Source: Mesorhizobium zhangyense (lineage in GTDB: Bacteria; Pseudomonadota; Alphaproteobacteria; Rhizobiales; Rhizobiaceae). From it: a stretch of 64,000 bases of DNA. Shown piece after piece: positions 54,946 to 63,548 of the stretch. Made by a program: the position numbers and the translations under genes. Position 1 is the stretch's first letter. Each line of letters starts with the position of its first letter. Location of the stretch: positions 62,001 through 126,000 of the forward strand of contig NZ_JAAKZG010000003.1 in assembly GCF_011045115.1 (NCBI RefSeq). The letters run 5' to 3'. The notes below the pieces were generated by a model that ran no database searches, was not told the DNA's origin, and saw only the letters and a list, made by a program, of their open reading frames with translations.

Positions 54946-56120
54946 GCCGCCTGCCCCGCGCACCAGCCGGACGACCACGCCCATTGGAAATTATAGCCGC
55001 CGAGCCAACCGGTTACGTCGACAACCTCGCCGATGAAATAAAGCCCCGGTACCGCTTTCGCCGCCATCGTCTTGGAATCGAGATCGCGGGTGTCGATGCC
55101 CCCAAGCGTCACCTCGGCCGTGCGGTAGCCCTCCGAGCCGGCCGGCTTGATGCGCCAGCCGTTCACCCTGCTTTCGGCAACCCGAAACTGCTTGTCGGAA
55201 AGATCGGCAAGATGGCTCGTCATGCCGAGCTCTTCGGCGATCGTCTGCGCCAGCTTCTTCGGCAGATGCACAGACAAGGCCGTCTGCAGCGCCTGTTTGC
55301 CGTTCTGCGCGCGCGCAGTGCGCAGGGTTTCGAAGATGTTGGTTCCCGGCGCCATCGAAATGGCGATCTCGTCGCCCTCGCGCCAATAGGATGAAATCTG
55401 CAGGATCGAAGGCCCGCTGACGCCGCGATGGGTGAACAGCATGGCTTCGGAGAATTTCGTCTTGCCGCAGGACACGACAGCGTCCACCGCATTGCCGGAC
55501 AGCGGCTTCAGCCGTTCCAGCGTGTTCTGGTCGAAGGTCAGCGGCACCAGCGCCGGGCGCGTTTCCACCACCCGTACCCCGAATTGGGCCGCCACTTCAT
55601 AACCAAATCCGGTCGCGCCCATTTTCGGGATCGACTTGCCGCCGCTCGCCACCACCAGCGATTGGCAACGAACTGCGCCGTCCGTCAGCTTGACCGCAAA
55701 GCCGCCGTCGACCCTGTCGATCCGCTCGGCGCGCGTCGCCAGCCTCAGCGCCGCACCATGCTTTTTCATCTCGGAGAGGAGCATGTCGATGATCTGCGTG
55801 GAGGAGCCATCGCAAAAGAGCTGGCCGAGCGTCTTTTCGTGATAGGCAATGCCGTATCGCTCGACCAGCGCGATGAAATCCCGCTGCATATAGCGGCTGA
55901 GCGCCGAAATGCAGAAATGCGGGTTCTGCGAGATGAAATTCTTCGGGCTGGCGTGGATATTGGTGAAGTTGCAGCGCCCGCCGCCGGAAATGCGTATCTT
56001 CTCGCCCGGCTTGGAAGCGTGATCGATGACGAGCACCGAGCGGCCGCGTTTGCCCGCCTCGATGGCGCACATCATGCCGGCTGCGCCCGCCCCTATCACC
56101 AGAACATCGACTGAATTCAA
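54942..56120 (-). CDS. BaiN/RdsA-like NAD(P)/FAD-dependent oxidoreductase (HI0933 family)
   Basis: A 392-residue flavoprotein. The FAD-binding motif GAGAAGMMCAIEAGKRG is at the N-terminus, the HI0933 signature GGGRCNFTN follows, and VTGWLGGYNFQWAWSSG at the C-terminus is the family's second nucleotide motif. The reaction is unknown; relatives reduce bile-acid intermediates or act on flavins. I choose TTG at 56120 as start because GGAG lies eight bases upstream; the TTG at 56147 lacks this. It is upstream of and coupled to the helicase gene. Confidence 0.87.
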   Translation of the reverse strand: MNSVDVLVIGAGAAGMMCAIEAGKRGRSVLVIDHASKPGEKIRISGGGRCNFTNIHASPKNFISQNPHFCISALSRYMQRDFIALVERYGIAYHEKTLGQLFCDGSSTQIIDMLLSEMKKHGAALRLATRAERIDRVDGGFAVKLTDGAVRCQSLVVASGGKSIPKMGATGFGYEVAAQFGVRVVETRPALVPLTFDQNTLERLKPLSGNAVDAVVSCGKTKFSEAMLFTHRGVSGPSILQISSYWREGDEIAISMAPGTNIFETLRTARAQNGKQALQTALSVHLPKKLAQTIAEELGMTSHLADLSDKQFRVAESRVNGWRIKPAGSEGYRTAEVTLGGIDTRDLDSKTMAAKAVPGLYFIGEVVDVTGWLGGYNFQWAWSSGWCAGQAA

Positions 56121-56244
56121 AACGCCGCTCCGCTTGCAAGCGCTCAACTACACCAGGAAGCACGCGATGTGGAGTGCCGTGGTCCATGCGAATGATCTAT
56201 CGTAGTGGTTGCAGCCACCGTGAAACCTGCCGCATAAGTCGGCA

Positions 56245-57117
56245 ATGATCGCGCCCCAATCCAATCTCAAGGCAGCCCTGTGGATGGCCGGTTCGCTTGC
56301 CTGCATGCTCGCCATGACCATCGCCGGGCGCGAAACAACCAGGGAACTGAACGTTTTTCAGGTGATGGAAATGCGCTCCGTGATCGGCTTGGTAATGCTT
56401 TACCCGCTGGTGCTGCGCAGCGGCGGCATCAGGGCGATGAGGACGACGCTGCCCTTGCAGCATCTATCCCGCAACATCGCCCACTATGCCGGCCAGGCCC
56501 TCTGGCTCTTCGCGCTGACGCTTATCCCGCTTGCCCAACTCATCGCCATCGAGTTCACGGCGCCGATCTGGACCGCCCTGCTCGCCATGGCCTTCCTTGG
56601 CGAGCGCATGAATATCTGGAAGACGGGCGCGATCGTGTTCGGGCTGATCGGCGTCACCGTCATCGTCCGGCCGGGCATTGCCGAGGTCAATGCCGGCCAG
56701 CTTGTCGTGCTCGCCGCTGCGGTCTGCTTCGCCATTTCCTTCGTGCTGGTGAAGGCGCTGACGCGGAAGGACAGCGCGGTAAAGATCATCTTCTGGATGC
56801 TGGTCATCCAGTCGGTCATCGGCCTGATCCCGGCGCTGCATGAGTGGAATTGGCCTTCTGCTCATGTCTGGCCGTGGATTTTCGTCATCGCCTTCGCCGG
56901 TTCCTACGCGCACTACTGCATGGCGCGTGCGGTGGCTCACGCTGACGCGACGGTCGTAATGCCTATGGATTTCGTACGCGTTCCGGCAACCGCGCTTCTC
57001 GGCTGGCTGGTCTATTCAGAGCGCATCGACATGTTCACCGCCCTGGGGGCTGCCCTCATTCTCGGCGGCAACCTGCTCAATCTCATGGCACGCGGCCGAC
57101 GAGTCGCGCCGGCCTGA
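56245..57117 (+). CDS. EamA/DMT-family transporter
   Basis: A 290-residue membrane protein with ten hydrophobic helices arranged as two EamA repeats (about 8-140 and 150-285), the layout of drug/metabolite transporters. The short LAMAFLGERMNIWKTGAIVF segment at the end of the first repeat is characteristic. The substrate cannot be inferred. Divergent from the flavoprotein gene, with about 125 bases between the starts. Confidence 0.87.
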   Translation: MIAPQSNLKAALWMAGSLACMLAMTIAGRETTRELNVFQVMEMRSVIGLVMLYPLVLRSGGIRAMRTTLPLQHLSRNIAHYAGQALWLFALTLIPLAQLIAIEFTAPIWTALLAMAFLGERMNIWKTGAIVFGLIGVTVIVRPGIAEVNAGQLVVLAAAVCFAISFVLVKALTRKDSAVKIIFWMLVIQSVIGLIPALHEWNWPSAHVWPWIFVIAFAGSYAHYCMARAVAHADATVVMPMDFVRVPATALLGWLVYSERIDMFTALGAALILGGNLLNLMARGRRVAPA

Positions 57118-57240
57118 CGTCGCTGGCCTTAAATCGGTGCGTTCTCGGTAGATCGCTGCCGATATGCGCGCCCCTGTCATACCGCCGATACACACCCAAA
57201 ACTAAGCTGCGCTGGTACCTGGACACCAACGGAGACGACC

Positions 57241-57477
57241 ATGTCCGACGATCAGACTGCCAAGGTGACGGCCCATCAGAAGAACGATGACGACAAGTGG
57301 TACTACTCGATCAGCGGCGATGACGAACGGGTCGGTCCATACGACTCCGAAGAGGAGGCGCTTGTAGCCGGCGAAGAGGTGCTCGACGAAATGGCGGGCG
57401 ACGAAGAGGACGAAGATGAAGACGGCGACGAAGTCGTAGCCGAAGACGACAGCGACGAGGAAAAAGCCACGGCTTGA
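57241..57477 (+). CDS. Small, highly acidic protein of unknown function
   Basis: A 78-residue protein without recognised domain. The first half contains a compact stretch with aromatic residues (KWYYSISGDDERVGPYDSEE, about residues 19-38), which could form a small beta-sheet domain; the last 25 residues are almost all Asp, Glu, Gly and Val. No membrane segment. GGAG is nine bases before the ATG. The aromatic/GPY part resembles the DUF2188-like 'GPYxSxEEAL' motif, but I cannot confirm membership. It is flanked by unrelated genes. Confidence 0.7.
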   Translation: MSDDQTAKVTAHQKNDDDKWYYSISGDDERVGPYDSEEEALVAGEEVLDEMAGDEEDEDEDGDEVVAEDDSDEEKATA

Positions 57478-57612
57478 GCTGAACCGCTCAACGGCTTGCG
57501 ATTGCCTGACCTTGTGAGGCGTCCACGCTCGTTGTCACTTGTCTCCATTGCCTGCAACGGTCCGATCCCGTGCGGGCAAGACTGAAATCGCCGCCAGCTT
57601 GCGGCTCGAACC

Positions 57613-57777
57613 TCAGTTGCCCGACAGGCCGCCGCCGCGATCCGTCCGCTTCTTCAACGGCGTCATCGTTTCCTCGCGCTTGCTCCAGCTCGCATAGCCG
57701 TCGTCTGAAGCGCAGCCCGTAAGCAGGCCGCCGGACAGAACCGTCAAAGCTGTCAGCACAAGCAGAATTCTCGCCAT
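57613..57777 (-). CDS. Small lipoprotein
   Basis: A 54-residue protein with a signal peptide of type II: a basic start (MAR), a hydrophobic core and the lipobox LTGC, so Cys22 would become the N-terminal lipid-modified residue. The mature part is about 33 residues, polar, with no recognised domain. GGAGGA lies six bases before the ATG. Asp at positions +2/+3 after Cys (CASDDG) is not at +2, so sorting to the outer membrane is likely. Confidence 0.75.
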   Translation of the reverse strand: MARILLVLTALTVLSGGLLTGCASDDGYASWSKREETMTPLKKRTDRGGGLSGN

Positions 57778-58090
57778 GTCGTCCTCCGTTCGGCCCGATG
57801 CATTTGCCTGACCACACTGCTTCAAGTCAACTGTTCCAGCACGAACCGGATGCGGCATCCACTGCAGGAAAACCGAAGAAGGATTCAAATTTCGATTATG
57901 CCGTTATTGTTAGACTTATTTGGCTTCTGTCTGCGAGCGGTTTGCCCCAGATAGAATTCAATTCCAGATTATGCCGAACGGGTGTGAAAACCTGCCGCGA
58001 CTGCTATCTGTAACATGACACCCGCCCGGCACCGCGGGTCGAACCGGGCCAGAGCGGCCGAAGCCGCCGTATGCGAGAATCGGAGGAACG
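57778..58090. other. Intergenic region upstream of the transsulfuration operon
   Basis: A 313-base gap with no credible gene. The middle part (about 57885-57980) is clearly AT-richer than the surroundings. It holds a 10-base direct repeat, GATTATGCCG, at 57894-57903 and 57967-57976. This could be the promoter and control region for the cystathionine beta-synthase gene, but no clear -35/-10 pair is assigned. Confidence 0.4.
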
Positions 58091-59479
58091 ATGACACGTC
58101 TGCGCAAGCCCTATTCCTCGGTGCTCGACCTGATCGGCGAGACGCCGGTGGTCGAGCTGACGAAATTCGACACCGGCAAGTGCCGGCTCTTCATCAAGCT
58201 CGAGAGCCAGAACCCCGGCGGCTCGATCAAGGACCGCATCGCGCTTTCCATGATCGCCGATGCAGAACGCTACGGACGCCTGGCGCCCGGCGGCACGATC
58301 GTCGAGGCAACGGCAGGCAACACCGGCCTTGGCCTTGCGCAAGTCGGCATTCCCAAGGGCTACCGCATCATCCTCGTCGTGCCCGACAAGATGTCGCGCG
58401 AAAAGATCCAGCATCTGCGCGCATTGGGCGCCGACGTACGGCTCACCCGCTCGGATGTCGGCAAGGGCCACCCGGAATATTATCAGGACATGGCCGAGAA
58501 GATCGCAGCCGGCATTCCCGGCGCCTTCTACGTCAACCAGTTCGCCAATCCGGCCAATCCGCTGGCCCACGAAACCACGACCGGGCCGGAAATCTGGGAA
58601 CAGCTCGAGCACAAGGTCGATGCCGTAGTCGTTGGCGTCGGGTCCGGCGGCACCCTCACCGGCCTCGGCCGCTTCTTCAGCCGAGTCTCGCCGCAGACCG
58701 AGATGGTGCTGGCCGACCCCGTCGGCTCGGTGCTGGCGCCGTTGATCAAGACCGGCAAGATGGAAGAGGCCGGCAGCTGGACCGTGGAAGGCATCGGCGA
58801 GGACTTCGTGCCGCCCAACGCCGACCTGTCGCTGGTCTCCAAGGCCTATTCGATCCCCGACAAGGCCAGCATGCTGGCCGTGCGCGACCTGCTGTCCCGG
58901 GAAGGTATTCTCGCCGGCTCCTCCTCCGGTACGCTTTTGTCGGCCGCACTGCGCTATTGCCGCGAACAGACGACCCCGAAGCGGGTCGTGACCTTCGTCT
59001 GCGACAGCGGCAACAAATATCTCTCCAAGGTGTTCGACGATTTCTGGCTGGCCGAACAGGGCCTCTCCGAGCGCGACAACCATGGCGATCTGCGCGATCT
59101 GGTCGCCCGCTCGCACCGCGAGGGTGGCACCGTCTTCGCCGGCCCCGGCGACAGCCTGCTGACAGCCTACGGCCGCATGCGCCGTGCCGACGTTTCGCAA
59201 CTGCCGGTGCTCGACGACGGTAAACTCGTCGGCATCATCGATGAGAGCGACGTGCTGGCCGTGGTCGATGGCCCCTATGACAGCCGCTGGGATCGTTTCA
59301 ACGCCCCGGTCAACTCGGCCATGAGTTCGGAACTCCACACGCTCCAGGCTAGCCAGACACTGGATTCTCTGCTGCCCGTCTTCGACCGCAACGAGGTCGC
59401 CATCATCTTCGACGGTGACGAATTCGTCGGTCTCATCACCCGCATCGACCTGATCAACCATTTGAGGCGCGCACGATGA
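58091..59479 (+). CDS. Cystathionine beta-synthase
   Basis: PLP enzyme that condenses serine and homocysteine to cystathionine, the first step of reverse transsulfuration. The PLP lysine is Lys47 in NPGGSIKDRI, and the glycine-rich phosphate loop is VGSGGTLTG. A C-terminal pair of CBS domains (about residues 340-460, RRADVSQLPVLDDGKLVGIIDESD) is present, as in eukaryotic and regulated bacterial enzymes; unlike human CBS it has no haem N-terminus. Length is 462 residues. The stop overlaps the next start (ATGA). Confidence 0.93.
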   Translation: MTRLRKPYSSVLDLIGETPVVELTKFDTGKCRLFIKLESQNPGGSIKDRIALSMIADAERYGRLAPGGTIVEATAGNTGLGLAQVGIPKGYRIILVVPDKMSREKIQHLRALGADVRLTRSDVGKGHPEYYQDMAEKIAAGIPGAFYVNQFANPANPLAHETTTGPEIWEQLEHKVDAVVVGVGSGGTLTGLGRFFSRVSPQTEMVLADPVGSVLAPLIKTGKMEEAGSWTVEGIGEDFVPPNADLSLVSKAYSIPDKASMLAVRDLLSREGILAGSSSGTLLSAALRYCREQTTPKRVVTFVCDSGNKYLSKVFDDFWLAEQGLSERDNHGDLRDLVARSHREGGTVFAGPGDSLLTAYGRMRRADVSQLPVLDDGKLVGIIDESDVLAVVDGPYDSRWDRFNAPVNSAMSSELHTLQASQTLDSLLPVFDRNEVAIIFDGDEFVGLITRIDLINHLRRAR

Positions 59480-60645
59480 CCACTTCGCCGAAGAACCGCC
59501 TGGCTTTCGCCACCCGCACAATTCATGGCGGCCAGAGCCACGACCCGACCACCGGCGCGGTGATGGTGCCGATCTACGCCACCTCGACCTATGCCCAGCA
59601 GAGCCCCGGCGTGCACAAGGGTTTTGAATATGCGCGCAGCCAGAACCCGACGCGGTTCGCCTTCGAGCGCGCCATCGCCGACCTCGAAAGCGGCTCGGCC
59701 GGCTTTGCCTTCGCCTCGGGCCTAGCCGCAATCGCCACCGTGCTGGAACTGCTCGATGCCGGCGCGCACATCGTCGCCACCGACGACATTTATGGCGGGA
59801 CGTTCCGGCTGCTCCAGAGGGTGCGCAAACGCACGGCCAATCTCGACATCACCTTTGTCGACTTCACCGACCTCGCCAAAGTCGAGGCCGCAATCCGGCC
59901 GGAGACGAAGATGCTCTGGGTGGAGACGCCGACCAACCCGCTGCTGCGCATCGTCGATCTTGAAGGCGTGGCTGCCCTTGCGCGCCGCAAGGGCTTGATC
60001 TCAGTCGCCGACAACACCTTCGCCAGCCCCTACATCCAGCGGCCGCTGGAACTCGGCATCGACATCGTCGTCCACTCGACCACCAAATATCTCAACGGCC
60101 ATTCCGACATGGTCGGCGGCTGCGCGGTGGTCGGCGAAAACAAGGAAATCTTCGACCAACTGAAATTCCTGCAAAACGCCATCGGCGCGATTTCAGGACC
60201 GTTCGACAGCTTTCTGGCTCTGCGCGGCCTGAAGACGCTGGCGTTGCGGGTTGAAAGGCATTCGCAGAACGGCACGAAGATCGCAAAATGGCTGGAAAGC
60301 CGTTCCGATGTCCGTCGCGTCATCTACCCAGGCCTCGAAAGCCACCCCCAGCGCACAATCGCCAAGGCGCAGATGCACGCCTTCGGCGGCATGATCACGG
60401 TCGAATTCGACCGCGACCTCGCCGCGACGAAACGCTTTCTGGAACGCACGCAGCTTTTCGCGCTGGCCGAAAGCCTGGGCGGCGTCGAAAGCCTGATCGA
60501 GCACCCTGCCTTGATGACCCACGGCAGCATTCCTGCAGAACAACGTGCAGCGCTCGGCATCTCCGATTCGCTGGTGCGCATTTCGGCGGGCATCGAGGAC
60601 GGCGACGACCTGATCGCGGATTTGGACCAGGCGCTGGCGGGATAG
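59476..60645 (+). CDS. Cystathionine gamma-lyase / trans-sulfuration PLP enzyme
   Basis: Cys/Met-metabolism PLP enzyme, 389 residues. The PLP lysine is Lys204 in VHSTTKYLNGHSD, and the family segments SGLAAIATVLELL and YEYARSQNPTR-like (EYARSQNPTR) are present. Coupled to cystathionine beta-synthase, so it most likely cleaves cystathionine to cysteine, 2-oxobutyrate and ammonia. Gamma-synthase activity cannot be excluded because the two groups are very similar. Downstream hairpin at 60672-60696. Confidence 0.9.
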   Translation: MTTSPKNRLAFATRTIHGGQSHDPTTGAVMVPIYATSTYAQQSPGVHKGFEYARSQNPTRFAFERAIADLESGSAGFAFASGLAAIATVLELLDAGAHIVATDDIYGGTFRLLQRVRKRTANLDITFVDFTDLAKVEAAIRPETKMLWVETPTNPLLRIVDLEGVAALARRKGLISVADNTFASPYIQRPLELGIDIVVHSTTKYLNGHSDMVGGCAVVGENKEIFDQLKFLQNAIGAISGPFDSFLALRGLKTLALRVERHSQNGTKIAKWLESRSDVRRVIYPGLESHPQRTIAKAQMHAFGGMITVEFDRDLAATKRFLERTQLFALAESLGGVESLIEHPALMTHGSIPAEQRAALGISDSLVRISAGIEDGDDLIADLDQALAG

Positions 60646-60671
60646 AAGCGATTTTTCTCAAAGCGCTCCGA

Positions 60672-60696
60672 GACGGCCAATGCACAACTGGCCGTC
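60672..60696. terminator. Hairpin between converging genes
   Basis: GACGGCCA (60672-60679) pairs perfectly with TGGCCGTC (60689-60696) around a nine-base loop. It lies between the 3' ends of the cystathionine lyase and the RTX gene. T-runs are weak on both strands, so a bidirectional terminator is possible but not certain. Confidence 0.45.
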
Positions 60697-60708
60697 GGGA
60701 ATTTGCGC

Positions 60709-62103
60709 CTAGACGATAAAAAAGTCGCCTGCGGTGAGCGATGTGCCGTGGCTCACAGCGGCGAATTTGACTGCTGCCGCGCCGCCGGCGCCGTCCGCAT
60801 CGTACAGCAGATTGCCGGAGGCCTTGTTGTAGATGATGCGGTCGTTTTCATCGACGGCGGATTTGCCGATCACCAAGGCCCCGGCATCCAGCGCACCGGC
60901 TGCAAGCCCTGCAAAGACGGTGCTGTCGAGCTGAATAATGTCGTCGGCGGAGCTGAAGTCGAGGATCCTGTCGTGATTCGCTGAACCGGGCGCGGTATCG
61001 AAGACGAAGGTATCATTGCCCGCCCCACCCGACAGCCGGTCATGGCCGGCACCACCATTGAGAATGTCGTTGCCAGCGCCGCCGCGAAGCCGGTCATTGC
61101 CCGCGCCGCCAGTGATTTCATCATTGCCCGCACCGCCCCGCAGACGATCATTGCCTGCACCGCCGTCGAGGGAATCGTTGAACTTGCTGCCAGTGATGCG
61201 GTCGTTGCCGCCATTGGCGGCGACCAGCACGGCGTGATCGTAGTTCTTGTAGCTGACAACGTCTTTCGCGTCGGTCAGTGTGATCGATTCGGGTGGCGGA
61301 GCGACCGTGATGGTAATGGTCGCGACATTGCTATTGCCTTGGCCGTCAGTGGCATAGACGGTGAACGTATCGGTGCCGATAAAGCCTGCCTCGGGCGCAT
61401 AATCGAACAGGTTCCCGTTCAGATAATCCGCGTGATAGTGCAGGCTGTCGAAATAATGGCCCTGGTGAAACGGGTAATAACCGGCCTCGTATTTCGTTTC
61501 CTGCTGCAGCGTGCCGTGGTCCGGCCCGTCGACAACGACGAAGCTGAGCAGATCGTAATCGGCATCCGCCGCGCTGAACTTGATGTCGTCGAGAGATTGC
61601 CCCGGCGCAAGCGTGAAGCTCAGATTGCTGACCGTGGGCGCGTGATTGATGAAGGTGTCGGGCTGCAGTGTGCCGCCATCCAGGATGATCTGATGCTGGC
61701 CATACTGGGTGTTTTCGCCGCCATAATATTCGTTGGCACCCGTCCATGTCACGGTGATGTCGTTCGGGCTGTCGGCGCTGACGGAGACGATCTGGGTGGA
61801 CAGATAGGCGGCCTGATCGGACAGCGTGCGGATATAGTTGCCGTCATTGTCGAAGACGGCCGTTTCTATCGTCGTGAAGAGCTCGGTCCTGCCGTCATTG
61901 GTGAAGGTGGAGACGGTGAAGAAGCCGTCGAAAACATCCACTGAAGCCACATCGACCCAGCCGAACGGAAAATCCGTGTGCGCCCCTGTCGGCCCGAGAA
62001 CGTCGCCGTCGGTTTCCGTTATGGAAAACAGAACCGCGTCGGGGCTCTCATTGTTGACGTCTTCCCAGACGTTCAGCTCACTGCCATTGCTTAAGGTCGG
62101 CAT
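60709..62103 (-). CDS. RTX-type calcium-binding secreted protein
   Basis: A 464-residue acidic protein with no N-terminal signal peptide. Residues 1-155 form a beta-rich region of unknown type, 155-270 look like a cadherin- or Ig-like repeat (starts HAPTVSNLSF), and 313-367 are six consecutive nine-residue RTX units of the GGAGNDRLR type that bind Ca2+. The C-terminus ends in a hydrophobic four-residue DFFIV-like tail. These features fit type I secretion. No secretion genes are adjacent. The start is preceded by AAGGGAAG. Base repeats at about 61010-61170 are the RTX codons. Confidence 0.85.
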   Translation of the reverse strand: MPTLSNGSELNVWEDVNNESPDAVLFSITETDGDVLGPTGAHTDFPFGWVDVASVDVFDGFFTVSTFTNDGRTELFTTIETAVFDNDGNYIRTLSDQAAYLSTQIVSVSADSPNDITVTWTGANEYYGGENTQYGQHQIILDGGTLQPDTFINHAPTVSNLSFTLAPGQSLDDIKFSAADADYDLLSFVVVDGPDHGTLQQETKYEAGYYPFHQGHYFDSLHYHADYLNGNLFDYAPEAGFIGTDTFTVYATDGQGNSNVATITITVAPPPESITLTDAKDVVSYKNYDHAVLVAANGGNDRITGSKFNDSLDGGAGNDRLRGGAGNDEITGGAGNDRLRGGAGNDILNGGAGHDRLSGGAGNDTFVFDTAPGSANHDRILDFSSADDIIQLDSTVFAGLAAGALDAGALVIGKSAVDENDRIIYNKASGNLLYDADGAGGAAAVKFAAVSHGTSLTAGDFFIV

Positions 62104-62343
62104 CGTGTTCTTCCCTTCGTTATCCGGCGAGACAGGGCTGCGAACGCCATTCACCGGGTAACATAGGCCGGCAATGAAGACCATTGCACGACAAAGTTCT
62201 TCGATACGACACATGCCGCCGTATTACGAACTTCGCCAAGGCGAGCCGCACAGCAGTTGCATAAAGCCGGTGCGACTGAAGCGCCTCGGCGCGGATCGAA
62301 CCGCATCAAGCCGAAGCAAGCTATTGATGTTAAAGGAAGAAAG

Positions 62344-62419
<76 letters not shown>

Positions 62420-62527
62420 ACTCCACCGGCGAACCGGTGTTGGCGCGGGATATAGCCATACCTTTCCGGCCTGTCCAGCCCCCTAAATCAATCATTCGTT
62501 GTCAAAGTTCATTTTCGCCTGCGTCAT

Positions 62528-63436
62528 TTATGCAAACAGCATTCCCTCGGCGATCTTGACGGCATTGCCACCTATGCGCGCGGCGGTCAGTTTGCCGCCC
62601 TCCACGTCGATTTCCAGCCGGATGCGCGATGGTCGCCCCATTTCCATGCCTTGCTCGATCCAGAATCGCGCAGGACCGTCGCTCGGCGCATCGAAATGCG
62701 TGATCGCACCGGAAAAGGCCGCCGCAGCCGATCCGGTCGCCGGATCCTCATAAGATGGACTGCCAGCCACGAACATGCGCGCATGAAAACTGCTGTCGTG
62801 ATGGACCGTGTCGCGCGTGTAGACATAGGCGCTGGCCGGCTTGCCGTCGGTGCGTCTCGGTGTGAACTCCAGCCAGGCCGGGCTGTCGAGTCTCGCCCGC
62901 TTGGCGACATCGAGATTCGCCACCGGCACAGTCAGATAAGGCACGCCGGCCGACCACAGGCCGACGCGGTGATTCTCGAAGCCGATCTCGTGCGGGTCGA
63001 GGCCAAGGGCCGCACCGATCACTTCGGGCTCCACCGTCAGTTCCGATTGCTTTGACAACTCGGGAATGTCGAACTCCGCAAAGATGCCTGTTTCGCTACG
63101 CGAGATCGCGCAGCGAAACAGCCCGATATTCTCCTCCAGCACGAAAATCTCGTCCGTGCGGCTGCTGTCCAGTTCTGCCAGCGCGATCGCCGTGCCAACG
63201 GTCGGATGACCGGCAAAGGGCATCTCATAGACCGGCGTGAAGATACGCACCCTTGCCTTGTGCTTGGGGTTTTCCGGCGGCAGCACGAACGACGTTTCCG
63301 ACAGGTTGAACTCGCGCGCTATGCGCTGCATCCCCTCCGTATCAAGGCCATCGCAATCGAGCACGACGGCGAGCGGATTGCCGGCCAGCCTTTCGCCCGT
63401 GAACACGTCATAGACGAGGTATTTCCTGCCCTTCAT
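62528..63436 (-). CDS. PhzF-family isomerase-like protein
   Basis: A 302-residue protein of the PhzF/YddE family (diaminopimelate-epimerase fold). The family landmarks are the catalytic Glu47 in NLSETSFVLPP, the FTPVYEMPFAGHPTVGTA segment (about 68-85) and DPATGSAAAAF near residue 230. These enzymes isomerise small metabolites; the substrate is not predictable and no phenazine genes are present, so phenazine synthesis is unlikely. AGGAAG precedes the ATG. Confidence 0.9.
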   Translation of the reverse strand: MKGRKYLVYDVFTGERLAGNPLAVVLDCDGLDTEGMQRIAREFNLSETSFVLPPENPKHKARVRIFTPVYEMPFAGHPTVGTAIALAELDSSRTDEIFVLEENIGLFRCAISRSETGIFAEFDIPELSKQSELTVEPEVIGAALGLDPHEIGFENHRVGLWSAGVPYLTVPVANLDVAKRARLDSPAWLEFTPRRTDGKPASAYVYTRDTVHHDSSFHARMFVAGSPSYEDPATGSAAAAFSGAITHFDAPSDGPARFWIEQGMEMGRPSRIRLEIDVEGGKLTAARIGGNAVKIAEGMLFA

Positions 63437-63548
63437 CGGCTTTCTTCCTGTTTCTCGCCCCAAACATGAGCGAAATTTAACTTGTAATCCTCGGCTCTAA
63501 CCACGAGTTGTCGAGATATAGGGATTTTCGCATGCATAGGGGGCCGGC

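Noticed and set aside
61010-61200. Tandem DNA repeat
   Set aside because: The repeating 27-base pattern is explained by the six nine-residue RTX units of the encoded protein.
62528-63436. Phenazine biosynthesis gene phzF
   Set aside because: Only the protein family matches; no other phz genes are nearby, and PhzF-like proteins are widespread with unrelated roles.
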